From assembly GCF_009389715.1 (NCBI RefSeq), contig NC_052399.1, positions 18,293,646-18,357,645 of the forward strand: 64,000 nucleotides of DNA. Direction: 5' to 3'. A program made the translations under genes and the position numbers. Below, one piece after another: positions 1 through 10,565 of the stretch. The DNA is from Phoenix dactylifera. Taxonomy: Eukaryota; Streptophyta; Magnoliopsida; Arecales; Arecaceae. Position 1 is the first letter of the stretch. Each line of letters begins with the position of its first letter. The notes beneath the pieces are model-generated. The model was given only the letters and a program-made list of their open reading frames with translations, made no database searches and was not told the origin of the DNA.

Positions 1-683
1 ATGCATGCAATACGGGTGCATATATAATTATGTAATGACATTACCATATACATCATTGTTTTTTTTTGTTTTAATCGAATCTCAAATATGCTATCTTAAA
101 AAATAAATTTTATTCCGTAAACAGTAGCTAGCATAATTGATCGAACAATGTCATCGTCTTTTTGTTTCTTCGTATGATTCCCAATTATTTTTTAATTATA
201 ACAGCTAATTATGGCCATTAGATAGCCATTGGTTTTATTCTCCCAAGTTAAAAAAAGTCGTGCCTATGCAAATAAGGGTCTTAACGTCTTTTGCGATACA
301 AAAGAATGGTGGCCCTTTAGCTGTTCATTTCTTTTTGTATAATTGTTGGTGGGATGGGAGGCATTACTGAAACATTGATCTGAAGCGTCAATTCAACGCT
401 GAAACCCGGGCTACGGACTGTCCATATTTCAGGAAAATTTATAACAAAAAAAAGAGAAGGAAAACAATATTTTGTCCATGGGCAGTGCATAACTTCTAAC
501 ATTGCCAAATACGAAATAAAACAAGGAGAAATCCATTGCTTAGCTTATCAAATAAATACTCCAAGACTAAAGCGATAGAAACGAAGACAAGCCCATATGC
601 GTGATCAGCGAAGCCCAGCTAAACGTAATATAACAACACTACAATAACAATATATGGATATATATATATATATCCACGAACAT
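1..683. other. AT-rich intergenic sequence
   Basis: No gene, RNA or complete repeat is recognised here. The stretch is AT-rich with homopolymer runs and ends in a short TA microsatellite around 654-672, just beyond the stop codon of the minus-strand DUF7722-like gene, so its right part is probably that gene's 3' flank. Confidence 0.5.
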
Positions 684-935
684 CTAGTGAGAAGGCCAAA
701 GGAAGGCGCCCATGGCGAAGCTCCTCTTGTGGGCAAGGTCGCCGGTCACGGGCAGCCCGTATTCCGTGAGCAAGCAATCCAGCTTCCACTCCGGCATCGT
801 CTCGTACTCGGCCTTGGTGTATCTTGGATAGTGGAGCGGCATCTCGAAGTACCCGCAACTTCCCTTCCCATTATGCCCCTGCCCGTCCGCCTCCGCCACC
901 CTCCTCGTCCTCGTCTCCCTGTCGCCTCCGACCAT
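684..935 (-). CDS. Small DUF7722-family plant protein, copy 1
   Basis: An intronless 83-residue ORF on the minus strand, from ATG at 935-933 to TAG at 686-684. The conserved family block fills its C-terminal two thirds: GYFEMPLHYPRYTKAEY, then TMPEWKLDCLLTEYGLP and FAMGAFLW. This block is typical of a family of very short plant proteins of unknown biochemical role (DUF7722, named from memory). The N-terminus, about 25 residues rich in Arg, Glu and Asp, is variable. Codon use is strongly GC-rich compared with the flanks, as in many intronless monocot genes. A close paralogue lies head to head at 6316-6555, which supports both being real. The plus-strand ORFs over the same bases are shadows. 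No function is claimed. Confidence 0.8.
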   Translation of the reverse strand: MVGGDRETRTRRVAEADGQGHNGKGSCGYFEMPLHYPRYTKAEYETMPEWKLDCLLTEYGLPVTGDLAHKRSFAMGAFLWPSH

Positions 936-2221
936 CGATCTCTCTTAATTTAGGTTCTGGCTCTTCTCTAACTCTTCTCTCTCTAGGAAAGAAAGGACTT
1001 CTATAGAGACGCAGAGGGAAGTTTGGGAAGGCACTGGAAGCCAAGAGGCCGCTATAACAAGCAATCCCGGGGGAAACGATAGGTTTTTAATTATTTCCAC
1101 GAGTCCGCGTGGGTTTTGTATTGGATTTCCCAATATGACCCTGTTTTGGTTGGTAGAAGTTAATGCACGAATTGGAAGCGGATCGGCCTCCGATGATGAG
1201 AACTCCTTTCCTGCCAATGACCGGAGCCGCCGGGTGGGTTCGGGTTGGCCCATAGTAATTAATTACCTATATCGATCATCCGTATTTATAACAAGCATGA
1301 ATATATAATTCTTTGTCATCACTCTACAATTGGAGCAACCCTTTCATTTCTTTGCTAAACTTTTTAATTTGATAGTGTAAATCGGAAAGTTTAATTGTCC
1401 TTTTATAACTAAGATTGCTTAAAAATTGAAACCCTTAACTTTCCCTTTTTTTTAACTGAAGAAAAGGAAGGGGTTTACCCTTTGCCTAGCTAACTGGGTG
1501 TAATCATGTTTCAAATCTTACTCATTAAGTATCTTGGCGCAATAACTACTTTGAACCTTCTCTTGTTCGTGCCTGAACCAGATAGCATTACATCTCCAAT
1601 CATGATCATCCGTTATTGGCGTGAGGGTCGTAATTGGATAGGCCCCACATTGTATATGAAATATATATTGTATTAATCCCTATTTAATCATGGCTATGAT
1701 GCTAATTATAGATGCCCATGATTAAAGAACTAGTACGAATTGGACTTTGATTCAATAACTTTGCCCATTAAACTATTTTGCCATTTGCACGTATAGATTT
1801 CTCCCTTGTAATTTCTAGTTCTTTGAAAGATTCCATTTATTATTAGCTGGTCATTCTATAAATACCATAGCAACTAAAAGCTGAAGCATGCGTGGGTATG
1901 GTTGGTAGAGTAAGTCCGACATTTTTTTATGGATCAGTTGGGAACCGTAGATGCTCAGCCGCGCCCGTTGCTAAGTCATAGGTGAAGGCAGTGTTGGTTG
2001 AACTGTCTTGCACTAGCATATAAAGCTAAATTACTTAAAAAAATGGCAAACACAGAGGGAAGAATGATGAGCAACAGACCTGCTTCCATCCTATAATGGA
2101 ACCGGTTTAGGTGGCAATGTATGACAAGCAATCCCCTCCTAAATGTGCAACATGTGAATATAAAAACAATCTAACGTCCAAAAATAAAAGTTGAGCCTAA
2201 ATTTAAGAAAGAATTGGTGCC
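936..2221. other. Upstream region of DUF7722 copy 1 and AT-rich spacer
   Basis: The first 100-300 bp are the presumed promoter and leader of the minus-strand gene, including a pyrimidine/purine-rich leader tract at about 955-1000. The rest is AT-rich with no recognised gene or repeat. Confidence 0.4.
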
Positions 2222-2509
2222 TGTTAGAGCGAAAAAGTGATTGCATCCTAGGGTAAAGTATTGTTCGCTTTGGGCACGTCGTGCATTATCCTTAGGGGTC
2301 CTTGGGCGCGTCGTGCGCTATTCACGATTTTGTCCAAAAGGTGCCCTCCTAAGAGGGACAAATCCATGCGGGTATATAGACAAAACCGTGAGGGTAGCGC
2401 ACGATGAGTCTAAGAGGCTAGTACCTAAGCGGATTCTAAAGGATAGCGCACGACGTGCCCAAAGCGAACAATACCTTGCGCTAGGAGGCAGTCACTTTTT
2501 TGCTCTAAC
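2222..2509. mobile_element. MITE with long terminal inverted repeats
   Basis: The left arm, starting TGTTAGAGCGAAAAAGTGA, is nearly the reverse complement of the right arm ending TCACTTTTTTGCTCTAAC. The arms run about 63 bp inward to the shared block CGCTTTGGGCACGTCGTGC. The hexamer GGTGCC flanks both ends (2216-2221 and 2510-2515), which looks like a target-site duplication. The 97-residue plus-strand ORF across it is a by-product of the hairpin. Superfamily is not assigned because the duplication length does not fit hAT (8) or Mutator (9-10) cleanly. Confidence 0.8.
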
Positions 2510-4961
2510 GGTGCCAAATATGGAATGTTTGTGATTGATAGAAAGTCCCGACACTTCGTTCTACGGTCTCATCTCATCATATGTCCCATATCGTGATTCC
2601 AATTTGCAGCGATCTAACTCATTTCCTCCTACGTAAAAGACCAAGCATTGCACTGCTTTAAGTTGATGAGCTCAGCTATGATGCCAGCCAGATGCATGCA
2701 ATACAAAGCATGCAATGCCTACTTAATAAAGGTAATCTCTTTTTCCAAAGTGGATTGGAAATTTGATATCAACTCTAGAGTAAAGCTGATCAAACATTAG
2801 ACTGGCCCCAACTCTATAGTAGAAATTAGGTTCAACGCGTCTGACGGAGCCCAAACATCGGGCTTACATTTTTACCTAGGCTTGGCCCAATCTTGAAGAT
2901 CCAATTCCAGGCCCACCCACCAAACCCGATTTCTTCGTTCCCCCATAAGTGCAGTATAATATATTGCTATTTCGTATAATATATAATTAGTTAAGATAAT
3001 TAATATATAACGTTGTGGAACTAATTTTACCAACCTAAACTTGCGGATTCACAATTGGAAGATGAGAAAGAAACTATTATTGAAGGATCAGATTTATCAT
3101 CATTATCATTGCCATTGCCGTAATGGCAGGGCTTGGAAGGGAATAGAAAAAAGGGCTAGTTAGCACACGTACACACAACTTGAGACATTTAAGCCCCCTA
3201 GTGTAGAGTCTAATGTAATAATTATGGCAAGCATGCATGGAGAATTAGGAAAGCAACGGTGGATTGGTGTCTAGATGAACAAAGGTATGCATTTGTTTCA
3301 AATGTGATTAAGTTCGGATAAAATTTGTAATTCAAACTTGCGAATGTCGAAGGACTTGCTTGGATGCCAAGGCAACGAAATAGGTAAGAATGCACACGGG
3401 GTTATGCATTTGGGACAATTAGCATGAAACACTATACCAAAATGCATGGTACGTGGGGACAAAATAATGGAAAAATATGTAAGATGTTAAAAATTGAACA
3501 TGGGTTTTTGTAGATGGATAGTAAAGAAGGGAAATGAATAAGCAGCACCTTATAATTTAATTCGTTAGGACTCTCGGCATTATTGATTTGGTAAACAAGC
3601 AAACCACTTGTTTGGTTAAACAATCCATAAGAACTATATTTTGACTTTTTTTTTGGAGAAAAGATTATGAAAGCCTATTCAACTTCATTAATGAAATAAA
3701 AAAGAACAAAAGGGGGAATGGAAAAAAAGAACAATGTCATTGTAATTTAGAAAAATCACCCAAAAAAGCCACTCAACTGTATTTTCTGCTATATTAACTA
3801 GAAACTTAAGACTCATTTGGTTTGTAGAAAGAGAAGAAGAGAAAATAGGGTCAACAGAAAAAAAAAAAAAACCCTCATATTTGATTGGAGCTTTCAAAGA
3901 AAAAAGATGGAATTTTCTTATGGAAATAAGATTCTCACATTTTATAGAAAAGAAAAATTCATGTGGGATATAAAAAAATCTAATTCCTTAGAATAATTTT
4001 TTCAAAAATGCTCTTAATTTTTTAGATGAACGGGATAAGGTTTTTTTCTTGATTAAAGATATAATAGGCATTTTACATGACTTTTTCAAAAATATATATG
4101 CTCAACCGAACATAAATAATTATGTAATATACTATGTTTTTATAATCAACTAAATATACAAAAATTATTTTTTTAGATATCAGCTTCCTAAACAAAAATA
4201 TTTTAGTTAAAAAAAATTCCAGACCAAAAGATTCTTAAGCACATTATATAAGCATACTCCATATTTTTCACGTAAGTTACTTTTTATGCAAAATAAGGAA
4301 TCACCCTTTTTCTTAATGAGGTTTGGTGAACACGAAAGATGGAGGACCACAGACGCCTACGTCAGCTTGGAGGTTTAGACTTTAGATGCTGAATCACCGT
4401 TACACTGGGGACGATGGTACATGTTCTAAAGACAGGAAGACAAGTAGTCATCTTGATCAGGCCGAAGCTATTCAATGTCCCCAACTTGGCCAGTGGACAT
4501 TAGGTCCAATTTATTGACCTCCATAAAGGCGTGTCCCTCTTCGAAGGGCTATGGGCCACTGTTCCCAGGCATATGCCCCTAATTGGAGGAATTACACGTG
4601 TCAGTTACCTATGGTGATGGTCCCTCTAGTTAGATGCAAAACAGGCGTTAGCAGTGATAGGCTTAGCCACGTAGGGTGGCATCACATTCACTTCATAGTG
4701 GGTGGCAGAAGAGAGAGAGAGAGGAGAGGCGTGGAAGCCTCCACGAAGAGCATGCTCCTTAATTGCTCCTGATGTTGATCTTCGAAAGAAGATGGTCTTG
4801 TAAGCCACTAAGGCGCAGTCTTTTGCTTTGGCTGCACCTAGGTTCGCCGCATTGGAACGTTTGCGTCGAGTGGCCGCCTTCCACTACCCACTGATATGGT
4901 GTACTCCATGCATGATTGATCACTTTGTCTAGCCACGTACGTTCATTAGATATAGTATACA

Positions 4962-5032
<71 letters not shown>

Positions 5033-6221
5033 TTTCTTGTTGTCGATCAATCTTCGGATTGCTAATATGGGCTACTTCTGTCGATCTGTATGAGGTTAGC
5101 TCATCGAGGTTGTACGTGGTCCTTTGAAATTAACTTGAGAACTAATATAGTCTGAGGCCAGTTGCATGATATGCCTATAATGAGAGAGAGAGCTTTGATC
5201 GTTTCTCTGGGAAAACAGAAGAAAAGATGAGGCTGGGCTTCCCCTCTTGCTTCCTTCGCTTTCTATATGGGGAGAAGAGAGGAGAGATTTTTGGAGACAA
5301 ATAGAAGAATGAGGCGACAAAAGCAAGAGCTTTGATATGCACAGAAGATAATTAAGATGACAGTATGAGCTAAAAAATGAGCTACGAGACTATTACCAAA
5401 ATAAAAAAGAGAGCTATGAGCCTGTTTATATAGAGGAGGTGAGTTATAATGTCTTTCCTTATGTGAATTATCTTAATTACAAGGATCTGTAACTATTCCT
5501 TTTAGACCACCCAAAATTCAAATTAATTTGAAATTAGTCTTCGCTTGTGCCATGTTTTGATCCGTGGTAGATTGGTTGATCTTGGAAGCAATCGAACCAC
5601 ATTTTGTTCATATGCAAAATTGCACGGCAAATGACTACGTGGAGAAAATTGTTGACGATCAGTTCACTCAACATGTAGGACTTCGTATTGGCTAGTAACG
5701 ATAATCCGGGAAGCGGCAGGTTTTGTTGTGATCAGAGTGTCATGAAATGTCGACAACTGTCTTCCATGCAGCGTCTGAACTAGTTGGTAGGTTTGTCGTG
5801 GGTTTTCCAGTCGTGGAACTATGAGCTCAATCTCGTGGGCCCAGCAACCGTCCAGGATTCTATGTAGAAGATCCCATGGTGCCCAAATATTAGACTCGAC
5901 CATTTATTAATTACTATATTCAAAACAGCTTAATCAACACTTAACATTCCTTGTTCTCGTCTTTCAAGTAAGATCCTTCATTTTATTCCTTTGGATATCA
6001 CGACCCAACAATTAACGCTTGCCATCGAGCCACCCAAATCACCCAAATAGCACCCTGATAAACCGGGCACCGGATTCGACAACGAAGGTAGCTAGGATCG
6101 TCGAGCACTGTGGGACTATAAATCCCGGGTGCTCTCGGAAACCATCCATTTTCCCGTCCGTTACTGTTAGATCCGGGATGCCTTTCGGCTTCCAGTTTTC
6201 TCCCGAACCCCTCTCTTCCTC
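2510..6221. other. Intergenic spacer
   Basis: No convincing gene is seen. The spacer contains a compound microsatellite at 4964-5032 (separate entry), many A/T runs between 3640 and 4330, and several short ORFs with no family resemblance. The last 100-200 bp are the promoter of the DUF7722 copy 2 gene. Confidence 0.4.
4964..5032. repeat. Compound microsatellite (TC)n(TA)n(TG)n
   Basis: Three dinucleotide tracts abut: about 15 TC units, then about 11 TA units, then about 8 TG units. It lies in intergenic DNA. Confidence 0.95.
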
Positions 6222-6229
6222 TATATAAA
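6222..6229 (+). promoter_or_regulatory. TATA box of DUF7722 copy 2
   Basis: TATATAAA lies about 94 bp before the ATG at 6316, a normal spacing for a plant promoter with a 60-nt leader. It overlaps the upstream in-frame ATG at 6229, so that ATG cannot be in the mRNA. This fixes the start codon downstream. Confidence 0.7.
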
Positions 6230-6315
6230 TGACCCCATCCCCCCCGTTAATACTTAGAGATCAGAGAGAGGGAGAGCAAGGGGAGGAGGAAGCAGTGGGC
6301 GAGAAGAAGCGAAGC

Positions 6316-6555
6316 ATGGAGTGGCTGACGAAGAGGAACCCGGCCGAGACCAACGGGGTGAGCCATTATGGGAAGGAGAGATGCGGGGGGTATTTCCGGA
6401 TGCCCCTCCACTACCCGAGGTACACCAAGGCCGACTACCAGACGATGCCCGAGTGGAAGGTCGACTGCCTCCTGAGGGAGTACGGGCTGCCCGTGTTCGG
6501 TGACCTCTCTCAGAAGAGGGACTTCGCCATGGGGGCCTTCCTTTGGACTCGCTGA
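6316..6555 (+). CDS. Small DUF7722-family plant protein, copy 2
   Basis: A 79-residue intronless ORF beginning MEWLTKRNPAE and ending FAMGAFLWTR. It carries the same block as copy 1: GYFRMPLHYPRYTKADY, TMPEWKVDCLLREYGLP and a GDL..KR.FAMGAFLW tail. An in-frame ATG at 6229 would give 108 residues, but it coincides with the TATA box, so 6316 is chosen. Codons are strongly GC3-rich. The gene is divergent from copy 1, about 5.4 kb away. Family members are small plant proteins of unknown function. The long minus-strand ORF over it is a shadow. Confidence 0.85.
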   Translation: MEWLTKRNPAETNGVSHYGKERCGGYFRMPLHYPRYTKADYQTMPEWKVDCLLREYGLPVFGDLSQKRDFAMGAFLWTR

Positions 6556-7520
6556 GACCGCCAACTTTCTTCGTGGGATCATGATCAGGTTATGTTGTTG
6601 GCGTGCTGTAGGTGTGTACTTTGGTTTTCGTGGCTGTTCTATATGCTGGTTATCTAAGCATGCAGCGTTTTTAACTCTGTCCAGGGACGAGATCAGAGCA
6701 TCACCTTCGAGTTTGTTTGGTCTTTTTATGAGATGTTCTGATGGAAATTTTGTCAACCATCTTTCTAATATGGCTATTCTAGAGTTTTTTATATGTTATC
6801 TATATTCCACCAAAATAATATATATATGTATGTATATAATAAAATATCTTTTTCTTTTCTACGATATATAGATCTTTTTGAGGAGGGAAAAGTGGAGCGC
6901 TGCGGCGTCTCTCGATCCGTGGATCTCCACGGGAAGGGTGTAAATCAAGCTTTCCTTTGGTGGTTTGAAATTAAAAACGTAGGTTTTCTTTGTGGAAAGA
7001 AGAAAATCCGTGGGTTGCAGCCGTTTTTGGAAAGGGTTCAGGAAAGAAAAACACCTGGGAAATGCTGCAGTGCTTTTTACCAATGTTATAAATACGTGAT
7101 GTCCGCCGTTTATTTGCAAATGATAGACCGAGAGTGGATTGTCAGACGATCGGTAAGTACAGGTTTCAAAGCTGGTTTTGTTGTCATTAAATTAAAATCT
7201 TTTTCCGATATTTCCTTCTTCTTTCCTATTTTCTATTCTTCCTTCGCTCTTTCCTCTCCTCCACCGCTATGGGTTACTCCACGTAGCGCACCCTATACTC
7301 TTCTCGGTCGCGCACGCTTTTGCCGCTTAGTTCAACCCCATGGCACCGCTTGCACCACCACCGCCCCCGCCAGCATGAACACCATGTTGGGTCAACCTCG
7401 GATCCATGCGCTCCCATCGACAGTCCGTTCCATTAACCATCCACCATCCTAGTGAACTCCCCCATGCTCGCTATCCTTGTAGGTGGTGCCACCTCCATCT
7501 TGAACCTCACCTCCCTCATC
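6556..7520. other. 3' flank of DUF7722 copy 2 and unassigned sequence
   Basis: The first few hundred bases are presumably the 3' untranslated region. A 219-residue ORF at 6793-7452 shows no recognisable motif and mixes AT-rich and GC-rich halves, so it is not called. Nothing else is recognised. Confidence 0.35.
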
Positions 7521-7612
7521 TGTAAGCATCCATGCAGACATATATTTAATTTTACGTCGGCTATACATTAGGTGAATTTACAAATGGTATCAGAATTGAT
7601 CCGACCCATAGC

Positions 7613-9276
7613 CAGGGCTGGCTCGGGCCTTAGGCGACTGAGGCGGTCGCCTAAGGCCGCCGACCCAGGGAAGGCCCCATTCCACTGCACTTTTTTTTTA
7701 TTTAATGCATAGGCTGATAGGCAGCATAGCTTTTAGCTTTTCCCAAAGCTAGCTAGAGTTGTAGCTGGGGCAGTGGGCAGTGGGCAGTGGGCGACGGCTA
7801 CCAGTACCGGGCTACGCCGCTACAGTGCATCCCCTTCGGCCCTTCAGCGTCTCCCCGACGATAGACTGGCTGGGCAACGGCTACGGCAGTTGACAAATGA
7901 CAAGCAACGGGCATTTCCTCCCCCCTTCTTTCCCCCCTTCTCAGTTCTCTGCCGCCGGTCCTTTCTTTTTTATTGTTGAACCAGTGAACCTTCTCCCAAT
8001 CTCCCGTTCTCTGGACCTCTGGTTCTCGGCAGACTCGGCACTCGGCTGCTCGGTTCTCGGTGCTCCACTGCTCCGAAGTCCTCTCCAGGCTCCACCGCAG
8101 CAACGCTCCATCTCTCCTCGCCGTCCTCGGCAGTCGGCTCCTTCGACTCCGAGGCTCCGAGCCTCCGACCTCCGAGGCTCCATCTCTCCATCGTCCTCAA
8201 CTCCTTGGTCCTCCTCCTCCGGCTCCAAGAAGGCAGAACCCGGCGAGGGGCGAGCCGCTGGCCGGATCTCCTCTCCAGCTCTTGGACCGCCGGCCGGATC
8301 TCCTCTCTTGGCCGACGTCGCCGTCCTCGGCTCCCCCGTCCTCCAACCTCCGGTCTCCGGCCGACGGAAGACCCGATGAGTGGCGACTGGCGAGCTGCCG
8401 GCCGGATCTCCAGCTCTCCTCGCCGTCCTCGGCTCCTCCGACCTCCGGGCTCCGCCGCTCCGGCCTCCTCGGCAGCTCGGCTCACTCCAAAGTCCACCGT
8501 CCTCCGTTGGACCATAAGCGGTGAGCATCCCATTGAATCAGTGAATCACTGATCGTCTGATTGACTGATCCCAGCCTCCCACTCTGCTAGGCAGTGGTGA
8601 CCGGTGAGACGTGAGAATTGTTTTTTATTTAGTCAAGGTAGATGATTGTCCGCTGTTAGCTTTTAAACTAGTTTACTAATTAATCTTTTGGTCCAATTAA
8701 TTTTTATTTAGTCAAGTTAGAGGCACTAGGGTTGAATTTTTTTTGGGTCCAATTGTAGGTTGATTGTGACTTCGGCGGTTTGGCCTCTTTTCGCCGTCGA
8801 GTTCGGCACTATTCGGCCTCTTCTCGACACAATTAAGTTCGGCACTACTTGTCGGGACCCGAGTTTGTTTTTCTTGACACAATCAAGTTTTAACATTTTT
8901 AACTTTTTTATATTTTGATTTATTTGTGGTGTTTTTTTAATTGCTTAGTTTGATAATATTATTTATAGATTAAAATGTCTAATAGAAAATATGACAGTGG
9001 GTATGAAAAACTCAAAAAAAAAAAATCGATAAACTCATTCAATCTCAAAAAGGAGCTCTAGATAGATTTGTTGTTACAAACAAACAAAATACCACATCAA
9101 ATTCAACTCAGGAATTAGCAACAGAACAGGCACTCGAAATAGAGTTCGTCTTTTCTAATGAGTTCGCCTTTTAAAATATTTTTATACTTATTATTTTTTT
9201 ATTATTTAAATAATAATAAAAAAGGCCTCTTCCAATGAGTTCGCCTTAGGCCCCCAAATGTATTGGGCCGCCCCTG
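7613..9276 (+). mobile_element. Internally deleted hAT transposon
   Basis: The element starts CAGGGCTGGCTCGGGCC and ends GGGCCGCCCCTG, imperfect inverted repeats. It is flanked by an exact 8-bp duplication CCCATAGC (7605-7612 and 9277-9284), the hAT hallmark. A very GC-rich middle (about 7770-8560) has only low-complexity Ser/Pro/Arg ORFs on both strands, which I do not call genes. Near the right end lies the broken start of a transposase (8975 onward). No catalytic core remains, so the copy is non-autonomous. It sits inside an older TRIM-like element. Confidence 0.85.
8975..9172 (+). pseudogene. hAT transposase N-terminus (ZMYM1/TTF-type), frameshifted
   Basis: From ATG 8975 the reading begins MSNRKYDSGYEKLKKKK. 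After a run of 12 A bases (9014-9025) it shifts out of frame and stops. In the neighbouring frame the text continues with IDKLIQSQKGALDRFV and ends at a stop near 9170. The words KR.KK..I..L.QSQKGALD.F resemble the start of plant hAT transposases annotated as zinc finger MYM-type 1-like (from memory). Everything after the first roughly 70 residues is deleted. Confidence 0.65.
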
Positions 9277-9570
9277 CCCATAGCCCATCTACACTAGGGG
9301 GACACTGCCACACATGCATGTTTTGGTGGACTAATTATGGTATTTATGATTGAATTTATAATATTTGTGATTTGATTTGAATAGAATTGAATCTTTAGCC
9401 TGATGCGCTGTCAGGGCTTAAACGCAAGGAGAATGTGAGGATTTGTGCGGGCGTATGTTTAGTCCCATATTGGTTGTGTATTGGGTAGACTTAGGTACTT
9501 ATATAAGCCTAAAAAATCTAAATAATATCTTCCAGTTAGCTTTTTTTGGATAAGTTACTTGGTTGTTACT

Positions 9571-10072
9571 AGTACCACCACTCTGTTTTTGTTTAGCAAC
9601 ATCCGCGACCTCCGCTACAAGAAAATGCATCAACATCGGCCTCTCTGCCACCGCCACTTTCTTAGCCTTGAGGCCGGTGATGCCATGGAGGAAGCATTCG
9701 AAATTAATTGTGGAGAGGCCATTGCGGATGTTAAAGACATTGCAAAGGAGGTTGCTGGTATACTTGAACCCCACCATGGTCGTCGGGAAGTGATGGCAAG
9801 ATTGGTGGTGAAGGAAATGCCGGAGAGGATGTAGCGGTAATTCTCAGATCACCAAAGCTCGAAGTCGGCAATCAGGAGTTGGGCTCGAGAGTAGAGGTCG
9901 CCGACCGTAAGGAAGAGGAAATGAGGACGCTATTGATATTGTGAAAGAAGTTGCCGACGAAGCTACCGGTGGAGAAGGAAACGTTGGGGAAGAGGTGGGT
10001 CCTATGTACTCTTGGGAGGACAATGGCAGGGTTGGGGTAGTGGAGGATGCTCTCGCAAGTAGGCGTACCCAA
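9571..10072. other. Unassigned sequence
   Basis: Two loosely similar stretches (about 9690-9790 and 9910-9990) encode related words around D(I/V)xKEVA in the plus direction, suggesting a decayed duplicated segment. No family is recognised and no intact gene is supported. Confidence 0.3.
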
Positions 10073-10565
10073 AACTCAGACAGCCTGCTTGGCCCGTCTA
10101 AGCTCAGCACATTTTGGACGGGCATGGGCCTGGTTTTTTAGTGCAGCGGGCCGGATCGGGCAAAAAATTTAAGCCCATCCCTTAAATGGGCCAAGCTTAG
10201 ATTGCATCGACCCAACCCGAGCCTGATTATTTAAATATATATACATATCTAATATCTCCAAAATACTCTAATAATTTTACAAATTTATATCCCTAACCTC
10301 ACCCTTAAATACTATTTCTATCATCTCCATGTTGCATCGTTCACTCCCTCGCTCTCTGCCGTTGTCACATTGTTCCCACCCTCTGTTGCCGCTGCAACGA
10401 TCTGAAAAGCATGAGGCTTGGCCCTACGTCTGAAGATACCAGGCTTGGGCGTGGGAAGTAGGCCCGAAGCCCAATCCGGGTCAAGCTCGGGCCTGGATAT
10501 TTTTTGTAATGTATGAGGCTGAACTCGGCCCGAACCCATTCCGGCCCGCCCGATAACCAAGTCTA
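10073..10565. mobile_element. Probable foldback element rich in GGGC words
   Basis: Runs of GGCCCG, GGGCCGG and CGGGCC occur in opposite orientation at the two ends (around 10090-10195 and 10410-10560), around an AT-rich middle. This composition resembles plant non-autonomous hAT foldback elements. No clean terminal repeat or target duplication was found. Confidence 0.35.

Larger units (their letters stand above)
7521..9570 (+). mobile_element. TRIM-like LTR element, left LTR deleted, split by a hAT insertion
   Basis: The right LTR at 9434-9570 begins TGTGAGGATTTGTGCGGGCG and contains the family words TTTAGTCCCA and TACTTATATAAG. The left LTR, 7521-7582, keeps both ends but has lost its middle. 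It is followed by a primer-binding-site-like TGGTATCAGAATTGATC at 7585, matching the family's TGGTATCAGAGC tRNA-Met-type site. The internal region is interrupted at 7613-9276 by a hAT element. No target duplication is visible at the outer ends. Confidence 0.65.

Noticed and set aside
2241..2534. 97-residue ORF
   Set aside because: It lies almost wholly within the two arms of a MITE and is explained by the inverted repeat.
6793..7452. 219-residue ORF
   Set aside because: Mixed composition, no motif, and it joins a 3' flank to a GC-rich patch; no support for a gene.
7897..8552. Several Ser/Pro/Arg-rich ORFs on both strands
   Set aside because: Low-complexity GC-rich interior of a hAT element; open in all frames because of composition.
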